This document shows, piece after piece, positions 37,301 through 49,300 of a DNA stretch of 64,000 nt (position 1 is its first letter; every line of letters starts with the position of its first letter). Under the pieces are notes generated by a model. It did no database searches and was not told where the DNA came from. It was given only the letters and a program-made list of their open reading frames with translations. The position numbers and the translations under genes are program-made. The DNA comes from Tanypteryx hageni. Taxonomy: Eukaryota; Arthropoda; Insecta; Odonata; Petaluridae. The DNA lies in NCBI GenBank assembly GCA_028673005.1, contig CM054113.1, positions 208,559,504-208,623,503 on the forward strand, given 5' to 3'.

Positions 37301-40300
37301 AATACGTCTATTTTCTTTAAGTATACACGACGTTTGTAAATTAAAATAAATGTGTAATTTACGGAAGGAATGAACGTGAGCATAAAGATTATATTACTAC
37401 TATTTGAGTGAGGTCTTTTTTAAATAATAGTCGATTGTTTTATTAAATACAGCTGATTAAAAAATAAATCGGTGAAACAAAAATTCTATATTTCCTTGGC
37501 ATCACTACTGGCATATCGTATTTCAGTTCTTAGACATTATACTAAGCTCATTGAAAAAGACGAACTTTGTATTTCCACAATCAGGTGATGATGATGCTAC
37601 GATCGCAGTGAAACCGGTAGTGTTTAAATTAAAATTTTGTGGAAATACAAAGTTCGTCTTTTTTCAATATTCCACTGGGTTGAGCCTGACCTCATTAATG
37701 ATATTATACTAAGCCATTAAAATTTATATTTTTTGGCATGAACCACATTAACTTAGATATCTTGAAATATGGACACAAATATTTTCCATTCTTCATACCA
37801 CCAACATATTCCATGAATTTGAAGACTCCAAATTGCTTATCATGGAAAATATTTTCCGCGTTCGACGAAAAACGCAAAATTGTAATGTATTTTTCAAAAT
37901 CAGAAACACCTACATCTGTAGCCAGCGCTGTAACTAGCTATTTTAACACCAGGGTCAAACTACCAAATATGCGCCTCATCCATAAAAAAATCTCTAATAC
38001 CTATTTTTTAATATATGGATTTTGGGCGAATAATTGATAAATAAAAATAAGCTATAAATGATATAATTTCTTACAATAAATGTACATAATTTAAATACAC
38101 AATTATAAATACAATTACATACATAATGACACACAATTTAAATACAGAAAGTGTAAATCTTTTAATATTAACGAGTTATTCTACGTGATTTTAATGCAGC
38201 AAACTAATCAATAACATCATCGAAATTTATAGTTTCTGCTACGTGTAATGTCTGGAACAAGAATAGTAGTGAAATCACCCCTGTCCTTGTACCATGGAAC
38301 CTCGCACAACTTACCATTAACAATTTTTACGCCCCTTCTTTAGTTACGTCCGGGGCAGATGCCCCGCTTCCCCCGCCCTAGTTACGGCACTGCCTGTGGC
38401 TATTGGCAAACACATTGGACAACCCAGTTATCAGTAAAAACAAATCCGTAGGAGGATCCTCTTACGTTCTTGAGATTTAAAACCAGCGATTATCCAACTG
38501 ACTCTATTGGGGCCAGTTTGAAGCTACCTTCTTGTTATTTTTATCATACTTTCCAGAATTGAAATAGGCTTCATAGTTTAGTCGTTGTGCCTGTCTGTCT
38601 GTCCGTCCCCCCTTTAAATTTTTGAAACAACAGACCGATTTTCATGTCACCTGATGAAAACCACTTGCTACTGGAGCCGAGCTCACGAGGATAGTTTTTG
38701 ATGCGAAGATAGAAGGTCCCGGGTTCGATTCCAGGAACTATCCTAAACCATTTGATTTACATGGGAAATCTGAAATCCATCGTGCAGGGTATATTTTCTC
38801 TTGCACATTAAAATAACTTAGAATTGTAATATCGGAGCGGGATCTGTACTATTCTCTGAGGATACGATTGGAGATTCCAATTTTAATCGTATAAATTCCT
38901 TTATTGATCATATTTCCTCAAATTTCGCGTAAATATTGGCGTTTTTGCAGTTTTTTCACTCATTACGAGAGTATTGCCATTTCAATGACTATTGTTGGAC
39001 TCGGATTCGGTATAGTCTAGCACAGGGGTTCTCATCCTATTTTATTTTTGTACCACCAAATCAAAAATGAAAATATTCGCTTACCACCATAGTGAGATTT
39101 ACGGCAATTTAAATCAATTTAAATTCAAATATTATAATAATGTAATGCAGGGGTCGGCAACCTTTTCACCTACGAGGGCGCAATTTATATTACTGAGGAC
39201 GTGAAGGGCGCATAAGCAAGATCATTTGTTATCTCTCTGTGTCAGTGGTCAGTAACCTCTTTATCTATGAGGGCGCAACTTTAATTATTGGGGGCGTGAA
39301 GTGAAGTAACAATAGTAGATGTGAACCAATATTTATTAAAATGATATGTTTGTTTATATAAGAGAATCACAATTAAAGAATTCATTATAAAAACATGAAC
39401 AATAAATCAATGTGAAACGTGGGACTGCATACCTTCAGCCAACTTGCTATAATTTGGCACATAACTCGAGATACCTGATCTTAGGCAGTTGTCTAAATTG
39501 TAATCGGCGAGTCTCCATGGGTACTTGGATTTCAAGTGTTTCTTGCTTGAAAAAATGGACTCGCAAGTGTATGTTGAAGCACAGTAAGAATATATTTTTA
39601 GGGCACATTTTCTTAATAATGGATAGCGATTTTCGTCAACTAAATTCCAAAAGTTTTCATCATTTTTATATTTATTATTTCCATTTCTAAGTCCTCGGTG
39701 TTAACGGTATTAAAGTAAGTTCCAATATTAACAGATATGTCATTGTCCATAAAATTGAACGGATTAGCAAAGAATGTTATTATTGGTTCTACTTCAGGAA
39801 ACTGACGAAACCTAAAATTAAATTCCTTCAGGAGAGTTTCAATGTGTTGTGAAAAAGGTTCAGTGGTAACATTTTCATCAGTCAGACTCTCAATATTTTA
39901 AATTCTGGAAATGTGTTAATGAATTTCTCTCTAGGTGAGACTTCCACAATGCCAATTTACATTTGAATGCATCTACTGCACTTATCATTTTTGTAATGTG
40001 TTGATTTTTTCCTTGCATCTCCATATTCCGTTCGTTCAATTTTATAGTTATATCAACAAGAAATCTGAAATCCATCAACCAAGCTTTGTCATCCAACTGT
40101 ACACAATATTCATTTCTTGACGGCAATCACACAAACATGAATTTGAATGCCCAGCTGTTTCGCCTCTGTCCTACGCACTTTGGGTATCTCAGGGGTAGTG
40201 CAATGAATAGCCGGGGAAGGGAGGAGGGAAACCCGGTGCCGGCATTTGCCTGCTCTTACGAAGAACAGCAGGGGGGGCAACAGCTTAACGTCCCTTCCGA

Positions 40301-43300
40301 AGGACGGAACAGCTGAATTTGCGCGGTCTCCTCAAACCACACAAACAGGGGGCCGGGCGACCTTGGAAAAATCCTACTTGCGCAGGATTCGTACCCGCTA
40401 CCTTTTCAAGCAGAGTAGCAGCCAGCGTCCTAACCACTACACCACCGGCACCCCCCATCACACAAACACGCGACACAGAAATGTCTTGCGGGCGCATGGC
40501 GCCCGCGGTCGCCGCGTTGCCGACCTCTGATGTAATGTGTCAACAATCGTGCATATAAATTTGTAATTGAATTATGTAAATATAATATAACAATATTTTA
40601 AGCTATATGCAAGACCATGTGCTTTTATTTTTTCGTGTACCACACTGTACTGGCTCATGTACCACAGGTTGAGAACTCCTGGTCTAGCATATACACGTGT
40701 TATTTTTGCCACACAATTACGCGTGATCAATTTAGTTTTCCGTTCTAATGTATCAGTAACATTTTACAACGCTAAATTATGAAATTTGGGAACACAAAGA
40801 GCAACTCATCCGCGGTGATTTTAAAGCTATTTAAGTCAATATAAGTATCTAATCTAACAATAATAATAGGCTACTTCTGTCCCTTTGTCCCTTGGTTCCT
40901 TTGTTGCTCCCTCTGTCACGCTATAAAAATGCGAATAACTCGATAATGGAACGAGATTCATTTTTTATATTTGGCAAGAATGATCGACTCATATTGTAAG
41001 ATGATGACAAAAATAAATCTCGAAAAAAGTCCTAGGTTCGATTCCAAGGTAGGTGATTCCATTACCCATATGATAACACGTAAAAATCGACTTTTTGTCT
41101 TGCAGGCTATTATTCTTTTTGATATCTAAATTAGAAAGACTTCACCTATTACCTTCAAATCCAGCCCATTTTAAAGAAAAAACAATGAAGTTTCTTATTC
41201 CGTTCATCTATTCCCGCCTACATTTTGAAATTCTTCATGTTAAACGTTTAATTCACATATTTTGGTGAAATCTTGCCATTTTAACGGAAGGTTGTCATGC
41301 CAACCCATTACATTGTTAAACCTCGAAATCTTATTGTTATTTCTATCCTTATGGGTGAAAGCGTGATTTGAATGCTCTTACAATTAGTACGAGAGAGAGA
41401 GAGAGATGGAGAGAGAAATTATTTTCATAGCAACCAATGTAAACAACATTTGTTGCGTTATTTACGAGGAGTACATTTGAATGTAAAATATTAATCATTC
41501 GTATATTAAAATTAGGTACTTAGAATCATCGTAGGAGTTCAAAACTTGCAACAACTAACGCCTAAAAGAACGAAAGTTTATATTCTTGCCATCCAAAGAA
41601 AGTCAAGGCATATTTATGTTCATTTTTTATTTCACAAAACCCTTTCCCGTTGAATTTCAACGGGCATCTCCCTAGTTAAATAAATAATTACTAGGAAAGT
41701 GAGCAACATAAGTTTCGCTTTGATCAACTTGTTTCTTTTCCTTGCGTGTGTCAGCACAAAATTATTATTGTAGAAGTATTCACATTTCCTCCCCGATGCA
41801 ATAAAAAATGAAAAATACGTATTTTATGGGTTTTAAAATTTCTAGGTATGTACTAAAGTATGACTCATACGGAGAGCACAAACAACAGTTTAAAGTACAA
41901 CAGCAATCATTTTTTCTAGAATTATATTATCATTTTGCACAATAACCTTGTCGGAAAAAATACTACTCATTGAACGAAGTTCCTCTTTTCTTCTTTGTCG
42001 GAGTAGGTGACATAATGTTATCGCAGCAAGTTGCATAAACAAAAATAAATATATAATTTTAAATCTTGACGTTTTGAAAGGTAGCATGAAACACGACCAA
42101 ATTCTTTGTACATAAAAACGCGCATTGTTAAGATTGGGAGGTTCGTTGGGAAAAGCTACAAACTCGAGCTTAATACAGTTAGGAAAGACTTTTATCTTGC
42201 GGTTCTTCCACTGCGATTTGTTTCGTGTGACAGCCTACAATCTTCGCGCATCCATTGTTCCTCGTTCGGCTTTCATACGCGTATCACTTGTGCAGTCAGG
42301 GGTGACGGGGTCAGAACGTGACCGCCCCGGTCAGAACTCATTCACCAAACGGCCGCGCGCTTTTCATCGGGATTTTGGGATGAAATCTGGAGCAAAATCA
42401 TCATGGCCTAGCTTTGAAGATGCTTCTTCACGTTAAATGAACCTTAGGAAACACCGAGAACAAAGATAAGGCAGCGATTTTCGGCTTTTTCCTCGACGCG
42501 GAGGGGGCGTCCGACTCGGAAGGCGAAAAACTACGCTGAGGAATAATGGCAATTGACGTACTTACGTGCCACGCCAAGTTTCAGAGGATAAATCGTGCTC
42601 TATATCAAATTTTTAGGCGAAATGAGATTCTATTGCACTCCAAAGAAATTTTCTATAACAATCGAGTGGATATGGAGGGTCATTCAATTGCGGACATGTG
42701 CCCCTTGGTTTATGAACGTCTGAAAGTTGGTTAAGATTGCTGTGACGTTTGCAAATTTGTAACTGAAATGACTCTCCGAAACGTTAAAAAAATTCTGATT
42801 GAAAACAAATCTCTTCTGTTACAGTGAGAATGAAGTTTTTCCGGAAATAATGTTTCCGCATTTTTTCATTTACAATTAAAATTTAAATTCTCGCCAATTC
42901 ACAGGAACAGGAGGAAATTATTTATTTATTGCTCATTTGATGTTCCAGTGCTGCCTTAATAGAAAAAATCAATCATACAATTGTGTATGCCTTTTTACCA
43001 AAATAGGTACCTATTTCCTGAGAAATATATTAACGTGGCAGGAAATGTAGCGGGAAATAACGAACAGAATCTCTTTACTTTGCACAACAACAGTAGAAAT
43101 AATGGCTAAGGTTCATTCTATTGCGCATATTTTCATTCCCTTTAGCTCGGCATAAGAATCAACGTTACGCGTAGTCCTGATACCCGAAGTATAAATAAAG
43201 ACTTTCGATACAAGAGTTATTGTCGGAGCGAAAACTTTTTCTCCAACTTTTAAGCATTCTTGCCTACTGTTTTGTAGTGCCGAACGAAAAATAAAACGTT

Positions 43301-46300
43301 TTTTGTGGACATCATTAACAACCGCAAGTTTCTCTGCTCAAGTATTGAATCGGGATCGCGAGTACTGTTCACCTAAGGTCAATAGCTTGTTTGAGTTCCC
43401 TCTTTTTCCCTAACCTCAACGAGCCGACCATAGCGACCCTGATCTTCGTCTAGCCTCGCTTTGCGACAGTTCATCCAACTAGTACGGAAGGGCACGTATC
43501 CGCAAACAATTTCATTTTTTTGCATGGGCGATCAAGCGCTCATGCACAACTTGCCTATTTTTAAGAATATTCCCACCGCGCCTAGATGAAAAAAATATTC
43601 GTTTCGCGCATCCTTTCCCTTAATCGTCGATTAGATCGCGTGTTGCAACTACGTGATCATTGATCACGCGGAAGAAATCAACTTTAGGTATTCGCATCTT
43701 TTGTGCCACCATAGCCGTATCCTGGAGAGTCTATGACATTGATGGTCAACGTACATACATACGATGTATTTTGATAGTCGCTAAAAATATTGATACCCGA
43801 CTCGCATGCAACTCTTAGACACCGTTTAAGCGGATAAATTCTTAAAGACGTAAAATAAAAGATTCCGCGAGTCAATTCATCTTTCCCTCTCGGTCTTCTC
43901 AGTGTATTTAGAGAGAAATAAAGTCCCATTCTTAATTAGCATAAACCGCCAGCTCGTAACTTTTTTTGCTATTTTTTTATCTAACGACTCCCGACGCAGC
44001 TCAAAAAGCCGTGACGTTTAATCTCTCTATCGTGGAGACGTTTCGCGAATCGCTTCTCGCTCCGTTGAATTACTCTGACATCGAGAAATGTGGATGGATG
44101 CTCTCGAGGGCTCGGCTGCGTCATCTCACAGTTCGTTTACCGAAAATCGCTCTACTAGCAACGAAGCAATTGAATATGCTAAACTCGCGCATTAAGCGGC
44201 GATTCATGTGGCGAAACTCCTGATTCAGGAACGATAAGTGCCGTCCTTCATTAATAAAAGATGCGACCATTCTTTCATTGTTCTGTAATGTTTAATCATG
44301 GCACGTCCCCGATGTAGAAGGCCAATCTCTCTCAGCATGTTTCGCGGATTTCTTAAGACAATTCTAATCTATGCCGGCAGATTCTCCTTAAGTGCAATAA
44401 TAGCTACGAACATTTAAAAATGCAACTTATTCGGGCTTTTTGTATTGCAAAGTGTGTCATGTAACCAGAAAAACCTTTGAAAATGTTTTCTCACGAAAGA
44501 ATACATCAGAGCAGTAGAGGTGCGTTACTGCAAAACCTCTATTTTAAAGATCTGAATTGAATTCTTAGTACACACGATCATGCTATCCTAGCCCAATAGA
44601 CCAATTAATATAATCAATTATGATTTAACCAGTAAACACACCGAATTTCCATTGCTTCATCAAACACAGTAATTTTTTTACCGACGATCGAAGCCTTCAG
44701 TTGGGCTAAGGAAATAGCTTCATTCCGATTTAGAAATATTTGTCTTTCAGTCTATCGACCAATTAATCCTAAAGTCTTCCATCGGCCGAGTGCGTAATTT
44801 TTATTGCCAATTCTTTTCTCTGATTGGTTAACTTATTCTCGTACAATTCCCTTCAGTTTCCCTCGAAAGGAATTTCGCAGCATGCAAGGAAATACTGTTC
44901 CCTAACTTCCAGAAGGCCGAAAAAATGGGTACGCGCATCATCATGAATCAATCTGAGTCAAACACTTGTCCCTGAAGATGGCCGCTTTGCGATCGAAATA
45001 CATTCATTCATTCATTCATTCGTGTTCTGTCTTGCGACAGGTCCTACCATTTAATTAATTAATTGGTTTTGACTAGGGAATATACATACACGGTGTGGTG
45101 GTTTCCCGTTGCCTTCCACACCGGACTCACACACAGAAGGGAGGAGGGAAACCCGGTGCCGGCATTTGCCTGCTCTTACGAAGAACACCAGGGGGGCCAA
45201 CGGCTTAACGTCCCTTCCGAAGGACAGAACAGCTGAATTTGCGCGGTCTCCTCAAACCACGCAAACAGGGGGCCGGATGACCTTGATAAAAATCCTACTC
45301 GCGCAGGATTCGTACCCGATGACTTTCTCAAGCATCGGGCGAGTAGCAGCCAGCGTCCTAACCACTACACCACCGGCACCCCTCAAAATACATATAGATC
45401 TTGAAACTGAGGTAGATCGTCGACATCGTTGGTCCATCGCACAGCATTTTCATCGACATCGTTGGTGTCTCTCTGATCGTCGTAGTTGGACTTTTCCCTC
45501 ATCGTAGTTGCTGGATATTAGCCTCATCGTCGTTGTTACCACCACTTCCTTTGTGACCAGTAGTCAACGGGGAAATACTACCTCACCTCATCTACTGGTT
45601 TAAGGAAAAAAACATAGCCTCTAACGTTATGAATCACATCGACCCTTAATTCTGATAATCCATCTCCAGCACCTCATAAATATTATCCTAATCCAAGTAC
45701 ATTTTGCAGTGCACTTTGAAAACAGCTAAGATTCGCTGGAAACATGCTGCAAGTGGTTCTTAACCTTGTTACCATTACTTTACTAACCGTATATATTGTT
45801 CACTATGTAATGTTATTTCCATTTTCTGTCATTACATATATGAAAATAAAGTAAATTACATATATAGTTAATTTTTTTCAATCAAAATCATCTTTGGTCT
45901 TTAAGATTTCTCCAATTACACGCCTTCTAAGTCGACCCGATGCATATCTATGATCTTCCAGGCAAAGGAGGTGAGGATAATTATTTTCATACTGCCCACT
46001 GAAATTAAATTAGATGGCGATTGAATTGCATGTACGAAACTAAGTTTCAGTCAAAAGAAATAAACTACGCGAAATAACTATGAAGTATTCTGATATTTGT
46101 CCCACTGAATGTGATTATTTTTCTCGCATTCCGTTAATGTAAAGAATAAATTTTGTTTTATTTATTTTAACGAGGAATCTGGATATGATGCATTTAAATG
46201 CATTAAACGTCACCGGTTAAATTTATACAATTTTTTACGGGAATAATTTCGCAGATTTAGTTTAATATCCGCTTCTCTTGTTCTTCCCTTCGACCAAGCA

Positions 46301-49300
46301 TGAAAGTCTTCATGAGACACGGCTCTAACGTTCTAAAATTCTCCACAACCACTCGATCCGTTCGGGTTCATATTGCACCAACAGAGACCATTAGCTCCAT
46401 AGTCGAATGTTTTGATATGGTTCGTTCCCTACCGGCCGCAACATTGGACGGTGAGACACTTTGACACTGAAAAGGAAGATGCGTTCGATGCTGCTCACTC
46501 ATCACCGCAGCAATGATTTTCTATCTTACTTTATTGTTGTATCTCAGTTACTAGAGAAAAAATCTGAAGTGGCCATCACATGACTTTCTCCATATCTGTA
46601 ACATTTCTAAAAATTCCAAATAGGTTACATGATAATAAATATTTTAAGAAACTGCGAGAAATTTTAGACTTTACTAAGAACAGAAATAAACTCAAACCAT
46701 AGCCTTCTGATATTGGATATAGCCACAAAGCTCCAACAATTAAGAAAAGAAAAAGGAGAGTAACTAAGACGTAACTGTCAATTGTTAACAATAGTCGTCG
46801 GTAGGTGGCGTGGTGGTGGCAGCTAAAAATATAATATATCTCTTAAACAATGCATTATATGAAATTGATGGAATAGAGCGATCCGAAGATCCTATGCTGA
46901 CTGTAAAGTTGGGAATAATTTTGAAACAAGAAAAAAGTCTGCTATGACCGGGAATCGAACCCGAGTCTTCCACTTGCCGGGCAGACATTCTACCACTGAA
47001 CTATCGTAGAACTATCGAGAAAATTGATCTGCAACTAACAATAATCGTCGGTAGGTGGCGTGGTGGTGGCAGCTAAACATATAAGATATCTCTTAAACAA
47101 TGCATTATATGGAAAAATGTTACAAACAAAGGTTGTAGAAAATTATATTTCCTACATAGAGACACACGGATATGATCGAGAAAATGGTCAAAACGTGTTC
47201 AGGGGGCCTCAAAACGTGCATTTCCGTTGAAATCTCGAAGCCGATTTTTTCATGAAAACAATACTTTCCCCTATACTACGTATGGATAAAGTAAAAAAAG
47301 AAAACGCTTTTTTGCTAATGTATCATATAAAATAAGATGGGTTGTCCATCACTGAAGTAAAACCGAAAATCGTGGGAAAAATGTACTGACCCAAAACTAA
47401 GTGAAAATATACTTACACATTTGAGAAGCGCTATTCGATCTTATTTTTTACGTCTACCCTATCTTTTTTAAAAGTGTACTGATATCAAATAATTAAATGA
47501 AAAATTCTCATGTTAAAATAAATAACACGTATCTAAATATAAATAATCGAAAAATGACTTGTTTTAATCTACATATCCAAGACGATCGAAATGACTGTGC
47601 AATCTCGCAAAGTCTATAAAGTTAAACACTTTTTTGAAGGGATACGTAAAAATATTCAAGTCATTTATTCAACAATACCTAGTCGGTAAAAAAGTTTTAT
47701 AGCGCTATTCGTGATTGCAACTCCACAGCCCTTGTACAGAAAATCATGAATCACTGCTTATGTGAAAAGAAAAAGTATTATCTGTAATATTTTGGCGAAC
47801 CGCTTAAAATCTCTTTACGTACTGTTTGTATATTTGAATAACACGGCGCTGGGTGATGCCAGAAGAAAGTTCTTTTACGTGCTCCCTACTGACAACTGCG
47901 ATGCTTTTATTCCTGAGGCGATTGGGCTGGAGGGTTCAATAAGACAGAATCTGTTAGCGTGAAAATCTCATCCGCGTTTAATGTACATACATAATGACAA
48001 AACGTAAATATAGAAAATTAATTCACAATGAAACTACTGTCCCAAAAAGACGGAAGCCAGAAACATGTTTAACACCAAACGCAGAGGAGGAATATAACAT
48101 GTTTAGATGGACGGCTAAAATAGCTAACGGATTATTTCAGTTTCAATTAAGAATAATGCGGAATTCGGGAGGGAGAGAGAGAGAGAGAAAAGCGCAAACG
48201 CAGAATTCCGCTACTTTTTCGCCGGTTTACAGTGAGTTATTTGACTAATTGCGATGACGGGATAACTAAGCTTTCCCTTCCGACTTTTTGTGTACTCCGT
48301 GGGTAGAGTTTCGCGTGTTGCTACAAAAGCTCTTTGATTATATCACGATGGGATCGATTTCACGTAATGTGAGACCCTCTAAAAGATTCTCAATGCTGAT
48401 TTATGTTTGCCCTCACGCAATTGGTGACTTAAATGTATACTTAAGACTCTGATCCATCTTCGTTGTTAACTAAATACATAACAGACACACTCTATGGAAA
48501 AAGATTGAACTATACTTAAGGCGTTATAAAATATTGGTGACTATTTGTATGTTAAATAGAACCAAGTAAAATTACTGTAATATATAAAAATGTAGCTGGG
48601 ACTTTTGCATAACTGCTTTGGGCAAACTATGCAGTGCAAATCTTAGGATATAGTTCGTGCATAGATATTATACTATACATGTATTTCCTGATTCCTAAAA
48701 GATAAGGACATTCGAAAATTATCGTGATTTTTAAAAGAGTTGCTAAAGAGAAAAAGGTGAAACATTATTATTTCATAAACCGGGTATGAGGTTACAAGAT
48801 ATTTTACTGCCAGATATGCCATTCGATAATAAAACTTATTTGCAAGTTTAATGTGAAAACCAAAGAGGATGACGCAGATGCTTTCTTTTACTTATCAAAA
48901 CTGTGTTGAGTGGGGATGATTTCAGTAAGCATGAAAAGTTTCCAAATTTATCCTAATAAAAGTAAGTCTCGTTTACTGAGATTCTTGTCAATTAATATTC
49001 GAGTTAGAGATCGTCCGTGTTGATATTATTAAAATCATTATTAACTTTACTTCCGGATTAACAAAAAATTCTATGAATTCTATACAGTAGTTTTGTTTTT
49101 CATCCTTTTTCCATTTTCCTTTTCCTTCGTTTTCCTGACAATGGCTTTGGTTTCGCCCAACAGTTTTCCTTCGCCGATTAAACAAAGAAACCAATGAAAG
49201 CGCACCACAAAGACGACGACCGAAACTCACCGGAAACTTGCTGGAATGAGTGTGCAGCGGGGGAGAGGCTTCCGGAGCGCCGGGCAGAGCGGCCTCCACC

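Larger units (their letters stand above)
36660..38400. mobile_element. Possible hAT-like element with degenerate ends
   Basis: The left end CAGGGACGTAAGTACGGGAG and the right end, read inward, CAGTGCCGTAACTAGGGCGG look like matching hAT-type termini. I cannot find an 8-base target-site duplication, so the pairing may be accidental. Inside are a GTCCATCC repeat (36768-36890) and the small ribozyme-like unit at 37548-37702. Confidence 0.35.
39148..40529 (-). mobile_element. hAT-3 element (Charlie-like) inserted into hAT-1
   Basis: The left end is CAGGGGTCGGCAACC; the right end, read inward, is CAGAGGTCGGCAACG. The flanking 8-base repeat ATGTAATG is at 39140-39147 and 40530-40537. The minus strand carries remnants of an hAT transposase. 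The hAT-1 copy at 49848-50745 lacks this insertion, which proves that it came later than hAT-1. A SINE is inserted inside. Confidence 0.9.
39023..40681 (+). mobile_element. hAT-1 element, copy 1 (outer), with target-site duplication GTCTAGCA
   Basis: Termini are CAGGGGTTCTCATCC and, read inward from the right, CAGGAGTTCTCAACC. GTCTAGCA flanks both sides (39015-39022 and 40682-40689). Without the inner insertion at 39148-40529 it is about 280 bases and non-autonomous. The same family in opposite orientation lies at 49848-50745. Confidence 0.9.
38869..41740 (+). repeat. Host repeat R, copy 1, expanded by nested insertions
   Basis: The outer parts match the compact copy at 57806-58140: left flank 38869-39022 (TTGGCGTTTTTGCAGTTTTT, CTCGGATTCGGTATAGTCTA), middle 40775-40847 (TATGAAATTTGGGAACACAA) and right flank about 41690-41740 (ACATAAGTTTCGCTTTGATC). 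The inserted parts are hAT-1 (39023-40681) and a Helitron-like unit (40848-41675). Confidence 0.75.
32908..49230 (-). other. Intron 1 (largest) of the SAM gene, 16.3 kb
   Basis: It joins exon 49231-49496 (donor GTGAGT) to exon 32614-32907. The stretch 33-36.6 kb shows nothing recognisable. At 36.7-41.7 kb lies a dense nest of repeats described separately; 41.7-44.9 kb shows nothing recognisable; 45.1-47.3 kb carries SINEs and a family B repeat; 47.3-49.2 kb shows nothing apart from a GAGA tract near 48175. A missed small exon cannot be excluded. Confidence 0.55.

Noticed and set aside
36660..38400. Confident hAT call
   Set aside because: Termini look alike, but no target duplication was found; kept only as a low-confidence feature.
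46940..47012. Possible tRNA(Gly)-like gene
   Set aside because: The same head with the same 3' tail occurs in two other copies near 14.6 and 15.0 kb, so it is a SINE family.
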